Origin: Desulfofarcimen acetoxidans DSM 771
Lineage (GTDB): Bacteria; Bacillota; Desulfotomaculia; Desulfotomaculales; Desulfofarciminaceae
Direction of reading: 5' to 3'
DNA length: 64,000 nucleotides
NCBI RefSeq assembly: GCF_000024205.1
Contig: NC_013216.1
Coordinates: 992,001 to 1,056,000 of the forward strand
This document shows positions 9,244-18,071 of this stretch, one piece after another. Positions within the stretch are counted from its first letter, which is position 1; the number at the start of each line of letters is the position of its first letter. The translations under genes and the position numbers were made by a program. Under the pieces are notes generated by a model. It was not told where the DNA came from. It made no database searches and saw nothing but the letters and a program-made list of their open reading frames with translations.

Positions 9244-10986
9244 ATGGGAAAAGCTTTAAAATTCGTTCCAATATTAGACACACTAGTTAACTATAAAAAA
9301 GAAGATATGAGATTTGATTTAATTGCCGCTCTAACCGTGGCTATTGTTGCGCTGCCGCAATCTATGGCTTATGCGCTTATTGCCGGTGTTAATCCTGCCT
9401 ATGGATTATATACGGCCATAGTGCTGGTTATTTTAGGTGCTATGTTTGGCAGCTCTCATCACCTTACTACCGGTCCGACCAATGCTATTGCGCTTTTAAT
9501 CTGCGCCAATATGGGACCTTTTGTGGCCAAGGCGGGAGAAGATGCATATCCTTTTGCCATATTGTTTTTGCTTACCTTTATGGTTGGTGCAATTCAGTTT
9601 GGTATGGGTGTTTTGAAACTGGGTAAATTGGTTAATTACGTTTCTCACTCGGTAATTGTAGGCTTTACTGCCGGAGCCGGTACAATTATTGCTATTGGCC
9701 AGTTGGGTGCGTTTTTAGGGGTTAAGCTTCCCAAGCCGCACGACTTAGGTAAAGAGGTATTCACATCCCTGGACAAATTAGTTTTACCTTTTAAATATCT
9801 TGACACAATGAATAAATACTCTTTTGCTATAGCGGTTTTTGTTTTGGTTTTGATTATAGTCTGTAAGAAAATTAATAAAAACATACCGGGTCCCTTAGTT
9901 GGTATTATAATTTCCGTAATTTTAGTAATGACTATGCATCTTGATCAATACGGGGTAAAGCTTACAGGTGAAATCCCGTCAGCAATTCCTCCGTTTTTCC
10001 CGGTAAATATATTTGATGTCGGCTCTATGTTGATGTTGTGGAAAGGCGCGATTATCATAGCCTTAATCGGTTTGGTTGAAGCGCTTGCCATATCAAAAGC
10101 CATTTCTTCTATGACAGGACAAAAAATTGATTCCAACCAGGAATTTATCGGGCAGGGTGTCGCTAACATGGGAGGCGCTTTCTTTAGTTCTTTTGCCGGT
10201 TCCGGTTCCTTTACCCGTTCTGCTGTTACTTTCCAATCGGGTGGCCGAACCAGACTGGCCCCGGTGATATCCGGTGTTATTGTTTTAATCGTTCTGCTTT
10301 TCTTGAAGGACTATGCCAAGTATATTCCAAATGCCAGTTTAGCAGGGGTTCTTATGATAGTTGCTTATTCAATGATTGATAAAAAAGCTGTGAAAAAGGT
10401 ATTAACCTCCAACAGAAATGATGCCATTGTTATGACTGTTACTTTCTTAACCACTATCCTGGCTCCTGAACTTGAGCAGGCTATTTACGCCGGTCTCGCT
10501 ATTTCAATACTTCTGTATTTAAGAGATACCGGTTCAGTTTATGTTAAGAGATTGGTACCGGTTAAAGATAGCGAAGGCAAATATGTTGAGCATGAGGTTG
10601 ATGCTCATTATGACGAAACACAATGCCCGCTTGTTTCTGTAGTGCAGATTGAAGGAAACCTGTATTTCGGTTCTGCTTCTGACCTGGAAAGCAAGCTGGA
10701 TGCCGCTTTCAATAATTCCAAGGTATTTATTCTGCGTTTTAAGGGTGTTGGTATGATTGATCTTACCTCGCTGGAAATTATTGAACATTTTATCCATAAA
10801 GCCTTGCACGATAATAAGAAGGTAATGCTTTACGGCGTAAATGAAAATGTCAGAAAGCAGCTGGAAAAGGGTCATGTTGTCAGTATGGTTGGTGAAGAAA
10901 ATGTGTTCACCTCTGAAGAAGATGTATTTGTTCCTTCATCCAAGACACTTAACCAGGCTAACAACTATGCAAGTGCAACGGTATAA
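9244..10986 (+). CDS. SulP-family sulfate/anion permease
   Basis: 580 residues from ATG 9244, which follows GGGGGC; an upstream in-frame start at 9205 lacks a ribosome binding site. About ten to twelve hydrophobic segments cover residues 20-440, with the family signature region 'ALPQSMAYALIAGVNPAYGL' near residue 40 and 'GSGSFTRSAV' near 320. A C-terminal STAS domain starts near residue 480 ('VVQIEGNLYFGSASDL'). SulP proteins carry sulfate or other anions, some bicarbonate. Given the carbonic-anhydrase-like gene and TauE genes nearby, sulfate uptake for respiration is most likely, but bicarbonate transport is possible. Confidence 0.92.
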   Translation: MGKALKFVPILDTLVNYKKEDMRFDLIAALTVAIVALPQSMAYALIAGVNPAYGLYTAIVLVILGAMFGSSHHLTTGPTNAIALLICANMGPFVAKAGEDAYPFAILFLLTFMVGAIQFGMGVLKLGKLVNYVSHSVIVGFTAGAGTIIAIGQLGAFLGVKLPKPHDLGKEVFTSLDKLVLPFKYLDTMNKYSFAIAVFVLVLIIVCKKINKNIPGPLVGIIISVILVMTMHLDQYGVKLTGEIPSAIPPFFPVNIFDVGSMLMLWKGAIIIALIGLVEALAISKAISSMTGQKIDSNQEFIGQGVANMGGAFFSSFAGSGSFTRSAVTFQSGGRTRLAPVISGVIVLIVLLFLKDYAKYIPNASLAGVLMIVAYSMIDKKAVKKVLTSNRNDAIVMTVTFLTTILAPELEQAIYAGLAISILLYLRDTGSVYVKRLVPVKDSEGKYVEHEVDAHYDETQCPLVSVVQIEGNLYFGSASDLESKLDAAFNNSKVFILRFKGVGMIDLTSLEIIEHFIHKALHDNKKVMLYGVNENVRKQLEKGHVVSMVGEENVFTSEEDVFVPSSKTLNQANNYASATV

Positions 10987-11136
10987 TGATACTCGAGTTT
11001 TACGCATGCAGTTAAGTTATGCAAGTTTTATACCAGTGTAGCCGACAGCTTAATTGATTGATTTGTGTGGTTTTCAGGAAATCTGAGTTGTTATCGGGAA
11101 GGTAAACTGGTGAAATTTTAAACAAATGATGTTGAG

Positions 11137-11186
11137 AAAATAAACACAGGAACCCGGACAGTGCTCCGGGTTCCTGTGTTTATTTT
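11137..11186. terminator. Bidirectional terminator with 22-base perfect arms
   Basis: Perfect inverted repeat at 11137-11158 and 11165-11186 with a six-base loop. The arms end in AAAA/TTTT, giving a T-run on both strands. It serves both the SulP gene and the converging binding-protein gene, whose stop codon it contains. Confidence 0.9.
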
Positions 11187-12006
11187 AGCAGGGTATCAGA
11201 CCGCATTTCTCCAGTACTTGTTCTCCCTGCATACCGATCAGAATGTCTATAAACTTTCTGGCCAGCTCAATATTTTTTGATTTTTTAGGGATAGCAACAG
11301 CAAATTCTATGGGTGCCCCGGTTATTTGCGAAATATCTCCCGCTTTATTTCTAATCTTAACAACTGTTGTTTTGTATTTATCAGCATAGATAGGGTTGGA
11401 GAGGTTTATTCTGGAGGGCAAGGCTATATACTGTGAGCCAAATTGTTTGGCTACGGAGCGATAGATAAAGGTGTAATCAAGCCTGCCCTCCAGCAGCGCA
11501 CCGGCTAAATCAATTGATTTAGGGTAAATGAATTCTTTGGAGCACTTCTGGTTCAGGTCTGAGTATAGACCGGGAATATTGTAATGATTTTCTGCCAACT
11601 GCCAGACCATCAGAGTTCTATAGCCGCAGGGATCAAGATTTTCATCGGAGCGTCCAAAGGTTACTCTTCGTTTGGTTAAAATAGCAGGCCAGTTATCTTT
11701 GTTGATTATTGAACTGTGTTTGGAAAACTCATCAAAAGCAATTACTATTTGATCAGTTGCGAAAACAAAGAATACCTCCACGTGGTGGGGAACCAGCAGT
11801 TCCTCAAAAATATGAGGGTCTGCCAGTGCTATAATATCGACGTCATCACCATCCAGCACAGCATAGGCGCAGGATCTGGAGCCGGCATAATCCAAATCTA
11901 TTTTGATTCCCGGACAAATATCCATTAACATGTGTGAAATTTCTTTTATGGGTTTTCTTAAGGCTCCCGCATGCAGGATTCTTAGGGTATGTTTGTTATC
12001 AGACAT
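11185..12006 (-). CDS. Cytoplasmic molybdate/tungstate-type oxyanion-binding protein
   Basis: 273 residues from the ATG at 12006, preceded by AGAGGA; an earlier start at 12030 overlaps the end of the PadR gene. It resembles the ModA/WtpA periplasmic-binding-protein fold: 'LRILHAGALRKPIKEI' at the start, 'DIIALADPHIFEELL', 'TFGRSDENLDPCGYRTLMVW' and 'FAVAIPKKSKNIELARKFID' near the end. The odd point is that no signal peptide or lipobox is present, so the protein should stay in the cytoplasm, and no ABC permease genes follow. It overlaps or abuts the PadR gene, which suggests a ligand-sensing role together with that regulator (inference). A transporter component that lost its leader is the alternative. 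Confidence 0.8.
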   Translation of the reverse strand: MSDNKHTLRILHAGALRKPIKEISHMLMDICPGIKIDLDYAGSRSCAYAVLDGDDVDIIALADPHIFEELLVPHHVEVFFVFATDQIVIAFDEFSKHSSIINKDNWPAILTKRRVTFGRSDENLDPCGYRTLMVWQLAENHYNIPGLYSDLNQKCSKEFIYPKSIDLAGALLEGRLDYTFIYRSVAKQFGSQYIALPSRINLSNPIYADKYKTTVVKIRNKAGDISQITGAPIEFAVAIPKKSKNIELARKFIDILIGMQGEQVLEKCGLIPC

Positions 12007-12022
12007 TTTAGCAACCAATCCT

Positions 12023-12406
12023 CTAATCATTTTTTATTATTATATATTCTTTATAGGAGTTAAGGAATAACTCAATTTGCCGCTTTCTTGTCTGTATTGA
12101 AGCAACCCAGTTATCCAGCAGCTGCAAACCCGATTGAGTTATTTGATATTTTCTGCGGGCGGGCCCGAATTCGCCGTGTTCCCAGCGGGAGACAATGATC
12201 TTATCCTGCTCCATACGCCTTAAAATTCTGTATACGGTTGCTGTTTCAAGTTCTCCCTCAATATATTCCAGCTGGTTCAAGCGCTGAATAATGTCATAGC
12301 CGTGTGCTTCAATCTTCGCCAGTAGAAGCAGTATTGCAGGGTAAGTCAGTTTTTCCGGGGAAGTATTGTGAAAACTTTTATTTATAACCTTTTCCTCTTT
12401 ACTCAT
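12023..12406 (-). CDS. PadR-family transcriptional regulator
   Basis: 127 residues from ATG 12406, chosen for the AAGGTGG six bases upstream; a GTG at 12445 has no ribosome binding site. The winged helix-turn-helix has the PadR pattern 'ILLLLAKIEAHGYDIIQRL' followed by 'TVYRILRRMEQDKIIVSRWE' and 'RRKYQITQSGLQLLDNW'. PadR proteins are usually repressors that respond to small molecules. It is the first gene of a two-gene unit with the oxyanion-binding protein, and a 13-base perfect palindrome lies 30 bases upstream and may be its operator. Confidence 0.88.
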   Translation of the reverse strand: MSKEEKVINKSFHNTSPEKLTYPAILLLLAKIEAHGYDIIQRLNQLEYIEGELETATVYRILRRMEQDKIIVSRWEHGEFGPARRKYQITQSGLQLLDNWVASIQTRKRQIELFLNSYKEYIIIKND

Positions 12407-12435
12407 CTGCGCCACCTTTTGTCTAACTGAATATT

Positions 12436-12468
12436 TTTTAGGCACGGGAGTAAAACCCGTGCCTAAAA
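12436..12468. repeat. 13-base perfect palindrome upstream of padR
   Basis: Arms TTTTAGGCACGGG (12436-12448) and CCCGTGCCTAAAA (12456-12468) with a seven-base spacer. T-tracts lie before and A-tracts after the stem on both strands, the wrong polarity for an intrinsic terminator. An operator for the PadR protein is the preferred reading. Confidence 0.6.
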
Positions 12469-12516
12469 TTAGTATACCCAGAAAATTGTGTCTCCTTAGA
12501 TTATGATTTGAAAGGC

Positions 12517-13485
12517 TTAAGAAAAAAATTGCGTGATATATTTTATTGCCAGGAAAAGCACCAGTGCGGCCATGATGGCTTTAACTGTTTTTTCTTTAAG
12601 GTATTTTTGAGTGTAGGCACCGCAGTAGGTTCCCATTAGCCCGCCTATGCCAAATAAAAAACCTAATAACCAGTCAGGGGAAACGTTTGCTGTTGCTCCT
12701 ACCTGTGTTGAAGCCAGAATAGTATAAAAAATAACTCCGGCAATGGAAGTTATAAAGGTACCGGCCAGTGCTGCTCCGGCTACAGTGTAAACCGGCAGCT
12801 GCAGGATAGAGACACAAAAAGGTGCAATAATGGCTCCGCCGCCGATCCCGTAAATACCACCGATTAGTCCCACAATCAGGGCCAGAACAAAAATTGTCAT
12901 GGTACTGAAAGAATAGGTTTCGCCCCAAAAATCGTATTCAATCTTTTTCAGGGAAAAAGTTCTGGTTTTGACTACTGCGTCAACCGGTAAGCCTGCGGTC
13001 ATTTTACTATTGGATTCCGCTTTTATTTTTTTCATATGTTCTTCGAATTTTTGCTGCAGGGCTTTGTTCTGAGTTTTTTGATTTTTAGCCCTTCCGGTAA
13101 ATTCAGTTATCAACCTGATGCCCAGATACAATAAGACACAGCCTACAAACATTTTAAAGGATTTTTCACCTTTTAAAAGATATATCCTGATCCAGGAGCC
13201 TAAAAAAACGCCTGGCAGAGTAGCCACTACAACCACCCAGGTCAAGGGCCAGGCCATGCGTCCTTCTTTAATGAATCTGTACAGTCCTCCCGGAATGGCC
13301 ACTATATTGTAAACGAGATTTGTCGGGCTTACGGAAGGACTGGTGTAATGCAGGATACTCATTTGAAAAGGCAAAAGCAAGAAAGCTCCCGATACCCCGG
13401 CTGAGGCTGTGACAGACGATACCAGGAAGGCTACTAAAGGCGGAATAAATGGGTTAACATCTACTCCTGAGACAGGAAAAAGCAT
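12517..13485 (-). CDS. TauE/SafE-family sulfite/anion exporter
   Basis: 322 residues with ATG preceded by AAAGGG. Eight or so hydrophobic segments occur in two repeats: 'VTASAGVSGAFLLLPFQ' opens the first and 'GLIGGIYGIGGGAIIAPF' the second, the Gly-rich signatures of this family. A hydrophilic charged loop lies at about residues 128-170. TauE/SafE proteins are thought to move sulfite, sulfoacetate or other small organic anions across the membrane. Close to the SulP gene and UspA; a second family member is at 38755. Direction of transport and substrate are not visible. Confidence 0.88.
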   Translation of the reverse strand: MLFPVSGVDVNPFIPPLVAFLVSSVTASAGVSGAFLLLPFQMSILHYTSPSVSPTNLVYNIVAIPGGLYRFIKEGRMAWPLTWVVVVATLPGVFLGSWIRIYLLKGEKSFKMFVGCVLLYLGIRLITEFTGRAKNQKTQNKALQQKFEEHMKKIKAESNSKMTAGLPVDAVVKTRTFSLKKIEYDFWGETYSFSTMTIFVLALIVGLIGGIYGIGGGAIIAPFCVSILQLPVYTVAGAALAGTFITSIAGVIFYTILASTQVGATANVSPDWLLGFLFGIGGLMGTYCGAYTQKYLKEKTVKAIMAALVLFLAIKYITQFFS

Positions 13486-13523
13486 GTAAATCGCCCTTTC
13501 TCAGTATTATGAAGGAAAACTGT

Positions 13524-13946
13524 TTAGCGGACGATTAGTACCGGGCAGTCCGCGTGCTGGACAACCTGTTTGCTGACACTTCCCATCAGAAAGCTTTTGA
13601 TTTCCCCTAAACCGCGACTGCCTATAACTACCAGGTCATAATTATTGTCCTTGGCCTTCTTGCATATTTCATGTGCCTGGTGACCAGAGGCTGTTTCTGT
13701 TTTGACAGTCAAGTTATAGCTATCGATTCTTTTCCTCGCCTGTTCCAGTATGCGCTGCCCTTGCTGCTGGTTTTCTCTCATAAAGAGTTCTTTAATGTCG
13801 CTGGGTGTGTCAATCACTGTTAAAGGAACTACTACATGAAACAAGGTTATTTCCGCTCCCATAGCGGAGGCTATTTCTGCGGCTTGCAGAGCAGCCTTGG
13901 CGGCCTGTTCAGAACCGTCAACCGGAACCAGTATTTTTTTGTACAT
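13524..13946 (-). CDS. Universal stress protein (UspA family)
   Basis: 140 residues, single domain, AAGGAG before the ATG. It begins 'MYKKILVPVDGSEQAAKAAL' and ends with the ATP-binding signature 'VIGSRGLGEIKSFLMGSVS' plus 'HADCPVLIVR'. The ATP-binding subclass has G-2x-G-9x-G(S/T), which fits here. It sits 38 bases upstream of the TauE gene on the same strand and may form an operon with it; UspA proteins next to anion transporters are common. Confidence 0.92.
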   Translation of the reverse strand: MYKKILVPVDGSEQAAKAALQAAEIASAMGAEITLFHVVVPLTVIDTPSDIKELFMRENQQQGQRILEQARKRIDSYNLTVKTETASGHQAHEICKKAKDNNYDLVVIGSRGLGEIKSFLMGSVSKQVVQHADCPVLIVR

Positions 13947-14205
13947 GGAATCAACTCCTTTATTATTTTATTAAATAGATGAACTGTTCTGTTAAAACCA
14001 ATATCCCTATCTGCATGCTGTATATAGAGTTAAATCTATAATAGCATGATTTGGGCGGGACATCAATATATTTAAGATAATATTGTTAAGATTTTCACTT
14101 TCGATTTAATTATTGAATGTTATAAAAAGGTCATGTTAAATATTTCCCAATGTACTATTTATTGCTGGAAGATATATTGCACGCTGTTTTATTAATAATA
14201 CAAAT

Positions 14206-14228
14206 AAAAGACCCTTATCGGGTCTTTT
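14206..14228 (-). terminator. Intrinsic terminator
   Basis: AAAAGACCC/GGGTCTTTT stem with a five-base loop, followed on the minus strand by TATTTG; it lies just past the end of the carbonic-anhydrase-like gene. Confidence 0.85.
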
Positions 14229-14236
14229 AGGAGTAA

Positions 14237-14782
14237 TTATGCGTTTTCGTTCATTAAATACAATCTATTTTCTTTCAGCATGTAAAACAGGGGTGCGACG
14301 AGAATTTTGGGATAACGCAAGCGCAATCTTTTAGCCTCGCTCAGTACAAAATCAACTTCATTGCCAATCTCAAACATAGGCGCAAAATGCATAAAGTGAG
14401 CTTCTGCCGCCTCCCTGTTCCACCCTGCCTTTTCTACCAAGCCGTTAATAAATTTTTCCTGTTTGGAGACAAGGTTAACCATTCCGCAGTTATCGTGACC
14501 GAGAAGGGCAATGGCTTTGACACCGCCAATTGCAATGGAGTAGGAGACACGAAACTCGCTAAATCTTAAATTGCCACCGCCTGTTCTAATTACATAGGCA
14601 AAGTTTTCAGGGATATGCAGCCTCTTTCTGTTGTCCATGCACATGCCAATTAAAATATCGGCATGTTCATAATCGTCATGAGGACGATCAAGGTTGTGGT
14701 ATTCCAATAGTCTGCCGATGGGAGTGTTTTGATACTCAGGAAAAATGTCATTAACCGTATTAACTGGCACAAAATAAGACAT
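14237..14782 (-). CDS. Beta-carbonic-anhydrase-like protein
   Basis: 181 residues. The zinc-site pattern of beta carbonic anhydrases is present: Cys-x-Asp-x-Arg in 'ILIGMCMDNRKRL' (about residues 45-57) and His-x-x-Cys in 'LGHDNCGMVNL' (about residue 95). The family interconverts CO2 and bicarbonate. The region between these motifs is 'IRTGGGNLRFSEFRVSYSIA', similar to the usual 'NAGG' segment but altered. Monocistronic with its own terminator. Proteins of this divergent group in anaerobes are sometimes annotated only as carbonic-anhydrase-related, so activity is likely but not certain. Confidence 0.8.
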   Translation of the reverse strand: MSYFVPVNTVNDIFPEYQNTPIGRLLEYHNLDRPHDDYEHADILIGMCMDNRKRLHIPENFAYVIRTGGGNLRFSEFRVSYSIAIGGVKAIALLGHDNCGMVNLVSKQEKFINGLVEKAGWNREAAEAHFMHFAPMFEIGNEVDFVLSEAKRLRLRYPKILVAPLFYMLKENRLYLMNENA

Positions 14783-14923
14783 TACTAATCTCCCCCTTTT
14801 TTCCCATTAATCATGTGAAAAAAATATCTATCTATATATAAGAGTTTACCATAGGGTAAATTTATTTGTCAATTAGTTATTATTATAGTAAACAATTAAC
14901 AAGCATCTTTATTTGGGAGATTA

Positions 14924-15661
14924 TCATTTTATGTCTGTTTGCTTCAGGGTATCTTTAACTTTATTGATACTATATAGAAAAAAGTCCTCCAGATCATTCT
15001 CCACGACCAAGGCTGCTTTCTCAATTAAGGCAGCTACTTCAGCTATATTGACAGAGATATTGTGTTTTGTTATCATCTGGGTATTGTATTTAGCAGCCAG
15101 TGAGAGCGCGGTTACCTTGGCAGTTTCAATATAATCAATGAAGAATCCGGCTTTTTGTACCAGGCAGTGTTTTTTCTCCGGGCTGATATCGCCCAGCAGA
15201 TCATCCAGATCCTTGAGCAGGGCTTTGTTTTCTAAAGCACCGCGGATTGTGGGGCCAAAATCCTTAATTGCATTTATGCGAAGCTCTATACCCATTTCAA
15301 TAATATTGTGTGCTTTCCACCAGCCCATGCGCAAGGGGATATTGCAGGCTTTTACTGTTTCTCCGATAAAAGGCCTCCCCTTTTCAAAACAGTAGCCTCG
15401 CTCATAGTCAAGGTATTTTTCATCCCCGTAATAATCAAGCCCGTGAGGTTTAATGCCATGTGTAATAACGGCCCGGGCCAAATCAAGGAATTTTTCGCTG
15501 CTACGGCAGAGATTAAATATTTTATGACCGCTTTGATGGCTAACTTCGTGAGGTAGTGTCTTGCTAATAATAAAGTCGGGGAAAATACTTCCTATTGTTA
15601 TTTCATCAGATATTTTACCCAGGATTTTTTCCGCAAAATAAAGATGAGTTTGTGGATACAA
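14924..15661 (-). CDS. Unknown protein with histidine-rich N-terminus
   Basis: 245 residues, soluble, no signal peptide. The start 'MYPQTHLYFAEKILG' and the segment 'GSIFPDFIISKTLPHEVSHQ' place His and Asp residues in a manner that recalls zinc-dependent phospholipase C/S1-P1-type proteins, but the match is partial. The remaining sequence is mostly helical by composition. I do not recognise a specific family. It is transcribed alone; a purine-rich GGAGG lies before the ATG. Confidence 0.65.
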   Translation of the reverse strand: MYPQTHLYFAEKILGKISDEITIGSIFPDFIISKTLPHEVSHQSGHKIFNLCRSSEKFLDLARAVITHGIKPHGLDYYGDEKYLDYERGYCFEKGRPFIGETVKACNIPLRMGWWKAHNIIEMGIELRINAIKDFGPTIRGALENKALLKDLDDLLGDISPEKKHCLVQKAGFFIDYIETAKVTALSLAAKYNTQMITKHNISVNIAEVAALIEKAALVVENDLEDFFLYSINKVKDTLKQTDIK

Positions 15662-15865
15662 TATTTTAACCTCCCAAAACCTATGTCTCTACAATATATT
15701 ATTTGTGATTAAGACAAGGAATCCTTTAAATCTTTGAGGATATATATACCGTGAACTTAGTTAATAATATTTGCTGTCTGGCAGGGTAGGTGATATTGTA
15801 GTATAATTATAAATGGTCGAAAAATATCTGTCTTAACCAATAACCTAATTTAAGGAGTGATATAT

Positions 15866-16603
15866 ATGTTACCGGTGGACAAACTGTACATGCTAATAAA
15901 CCAGGCTGAAACAGAAAACTATTTTAAACAGCTTCAGGAAATATATAATAAGCTGCCGGACACTTCCTGTGAACAGTGCGGCACCTGTTGTACGGTGCCT
16001 CAACCTGCTTTTTTGATGGAGTATCTGAACATATATCGTTTTTTGAAAAACAATTTGCAGGAACAATTACCGGAAATTTTGAAAAAAGCCGCTCGCTATT
16101 ATTTCCTGGAACTGGGTGACATTAATATTAAGTGCCCTTTTCTAGATGAAGAAAACAAATGCGCTATATACCCGGTCAGACCATATAATTGTCGCACCTT
16201 TGGCGTGTTGCCGGAAAAAGACACTGTTTTTGGAACTGAGGGTCAAATGGCAGCTCTAGCGCAAAAATTCCGGAGTGAGCATGATATCCGCTTACCGGAG
16301 GAAATTGTTAACTTTAAGTTGTCGCCCTGTTATAAAGTTGAGTTGTTGAATAATAAGAAAGTAACCAGGCAGAAATTGGGCGAGTATCTGGCTGAGGTAA
16401 GTAAATTTGATGGTTTGCTGCTGCCTCCGGAAATTGTGGAAAAAAACCTTACCTTTATACCTGCCGCAGTTCACTTGGCTCACACTGTTTTGAGTGAGGG
16501 AGCGAGAGTTCGTAAGATGAAAGTGCTGAAAGAGTATATTGATACCGGTAAAAGTGAGGCACTGGATAAATATATTGATGATGCTGCAAGTTTTAATTTG
16601 TAA
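15866..16603 (+). CDS. YkgJ-family cysteine-cluster protein
   Basis: 245 residues from ATG 15866, eight bases after AAGGAG; the GTG nine bases earlier is part of that site. The cysteine pattern 'SCEQCGTCC' near residue 37, 'CPFLDEENKCAIYPVRPYNC' near 95-115 and a later Cys at 'LSPCYKVE' match the Fe/Zn-chelating UPF0153/YkgJ family, which probably binds an Fe-S cluster or zinc. Function of the family is poorly known. Monocistronic, with a terminator directly after the stop. Confidence 0.85.
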   Translation: MLPVDKLYMLINQAETENYFKQLQEIYNKLPDTSCEQCGTCCTVPQPAFLMEYLNIYRFLKNNLQEQLPEILKKAARYYFLELGDINIKCPFLDEENKCAIYPVRPYNCRTFGVLPEKDTVFGTEGQMAALAQKFRSEHDIRLPEEIVNFKLSPCYKVELLNNKKVTRQKLGEYLAEVSKFDGLLLPPEIVEKNLTFIPAAVHLAHTVLSEGARVRKMKVLKEYIDTGKSEALDKYIDDAASFNL

Positions 16604-16611
16604 GCAATCCG

Positions 16612-16637
16612 ACCGGCAGATTAATATGCCGGTTTTA
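16612..16637 (+). terminator. Intrinsic terminator
   Basis: ACCGGCA/TGCCGGT stem with an eight-base loop followed by TTTATT, nine bases after the YkgJ-family stop codon. Confidence 0.8.
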
Positions 16638-16737
16638 TTCTAGGCACTGGCAATAATTTCATTATATATTTTGCGAGGCCAGCGAATAGTTTATTCAATG
16701 TTAACATTAGAAAGTAGATTAAAATGGAGGGGGATTT

Positions 16738-17886
16738 ATGCAGAACTGGAGGCGCAATCTTTTGTTTGTGGCCATAGCTGCTTTTGTGGCAGGGTTGATG
16801 TTTTCCGGTGCTTCCCTGCTGGTGCAAGATTTATCGCCCAAGGCAGACAAATCTAAATACTCGGCCAGTGGGTCAGCTGCAGGAGTAGGCCCTGATACAA
16901 TTGCCAATATTGTGGATAAGGCCGGTGCTTCAGTGGTTAAAATCAGTACTACGGTTACTGTTGATGTGAGAAGGCAGAATAACCCGTTTTTCAGCGACCC
17001 GTTTTTTAGGCAGTTCTTCGGGCCAGGTTTATCTGAGCCCAGGCAGAGGCAGGAGACAGGTTTGGGTTCCGGCTTTATTATATCGCAGGATGGGTATATT
17101 GTGACTAATGAGCACGTAATAGACGGGGCCGAGCAAATAGAGGTTACTATGAAGGGCAGCGATAAGCCTTCTAAAGCAACTGTGGTGGGTTCTGATTTTG
17201 ATTTGGATCTGGCGGTAATAAAAATCGACTCTTCAGAGAAGCTGCCGGTTTTGAAAATGGGAGATTCAGAGCAGATAAAAGTGGGAAACTGGGTAATAGC
17301 TATAGGCAATCCTTATGGACTGGACCATACTGTAACCATCGGGGTGATTAGTGCTAAAGGCAGGCCGGTTAATATAGAACAAAGGCAGTATAAAAATTTG
17401 CTGCAAACGGATGCCTCTATTAATCCCGGTAACAGCGGAGGCCCTCTCTTAAACCTGGACGGTGAAGTTGTGGGCATAAATACAGCTATTAATGCTGAGG
17501 CCCAGGGAATTGGCTTTGCTATTCCTACCAGTACCGTGAAGTCTGTGCTTGATGAGTTAATTCAAAAAGGCAAGGTTGTTCATCCCTGGATGGGAGTGCA
17601 ATTGCAACCGGTTACCGAGCAAATTGCCGAATATTATAGTTTAAAGAATACGGATGGTGCTCTGGTAGCCGGTGTGGTAAAGGACAGCCCGGCAGAGAAA
17701 GTAGGTTTGCAGCAGGGTGATATTATCCTGGAAATTGACGGTCAGAAAATTAAGTCTGTTGATAATTTGATAGATATTGTAGGACAAACTAAGGTGGGTC
17801 AAAAGCTCAAGCTTTTAGTTCACCGGGAAAAGGATTTTTATGTTAGCATAATTGTCAATGAGAAGCCCTCCCAGCTTACTAAATAG
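16738..17886 (+). CDS. HtrA/DegP-type serine protease
   Basis: 382 residues. An N-terminal membrane anchor (about 8-28) is followed by a linker, a trypsin-like domain with the catalytic triad His126 ('TNEHVIDG'), Asp157 ('DFDLDLAVI') and Ser233 ('NPGNSGGPL'), and one PDZ domain (about 285-370). The family degrades or refolds damaged extracytoplasmic proteins; membrane-anchored forms act at the outer face of the cell membrane. GGAGGGGG precedes the ATG. No CssRS-type regulator is adjacent. Confidence 0.94.
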   Translation: MQNWRRNLLFVAIAAFVAGLMFSGASLLVQDLSPKADKSKYSASGSAAGVGPDTIANIVDKAGASVVKISTTVTVDVRRQNNPFFSDPFFRQFFGPGLSEPRQRQETGLGSGFIISQDGYIVTNEHVIDGAEQIEVTMKGSDKPSKATVVGSDFDLDLAVIKIDSSEKLPVLKMGDSEQIKVGNWVIAIGNPYGLDHTVTIGVISAKGRPVNIEQRQYKNLLQTDASINPGNSGGPLLNLDGEVVGINTAINAEAQGIGFAIPTSTVKSVLDELIQKGKVVHPWMGVQLQPVTEQIAEYYSLKNTDGALVAGVVKDSPAEKVGLQQGDIILEIDGQKIKSVDNLIDIVGQTKVGQKLKLLVHREKDFYVSIIVNEKPSQLTK

Positions 17887-17969
17887 ATTGAAGGGGATTT
17901 AAGCAAAAAGATCGGTTAAAACAAATCAAATCTCAGCTATATCTTTATTATAGAAGTAAACAGCATGAA

Positions 17970-18003
17970 AAACCCGTACCACTTTATGTAGTGATACGGG
18001 TTT
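17970..18003. terminator. Bidirectional terminator
   Basis: AAACCCGTA/TACGGGTTT outer stem with an inner CACT/AGTG pairing. It lies between the converging htrA and glcF genes. Confidence 0.75.
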
Positions 18004-18071
18004 ACTTATAGTTTAAGATTTGCAGTTTATCCCTTGGAGTCAATCCTATTGATCCTTTGCCTATGTTACCG

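Noticed and set aside
12436-12468. Palindrome read as a terminator of the TauE gene
   Set aside because: The T and A tracts are on the wrong sides of the stem on both strands.
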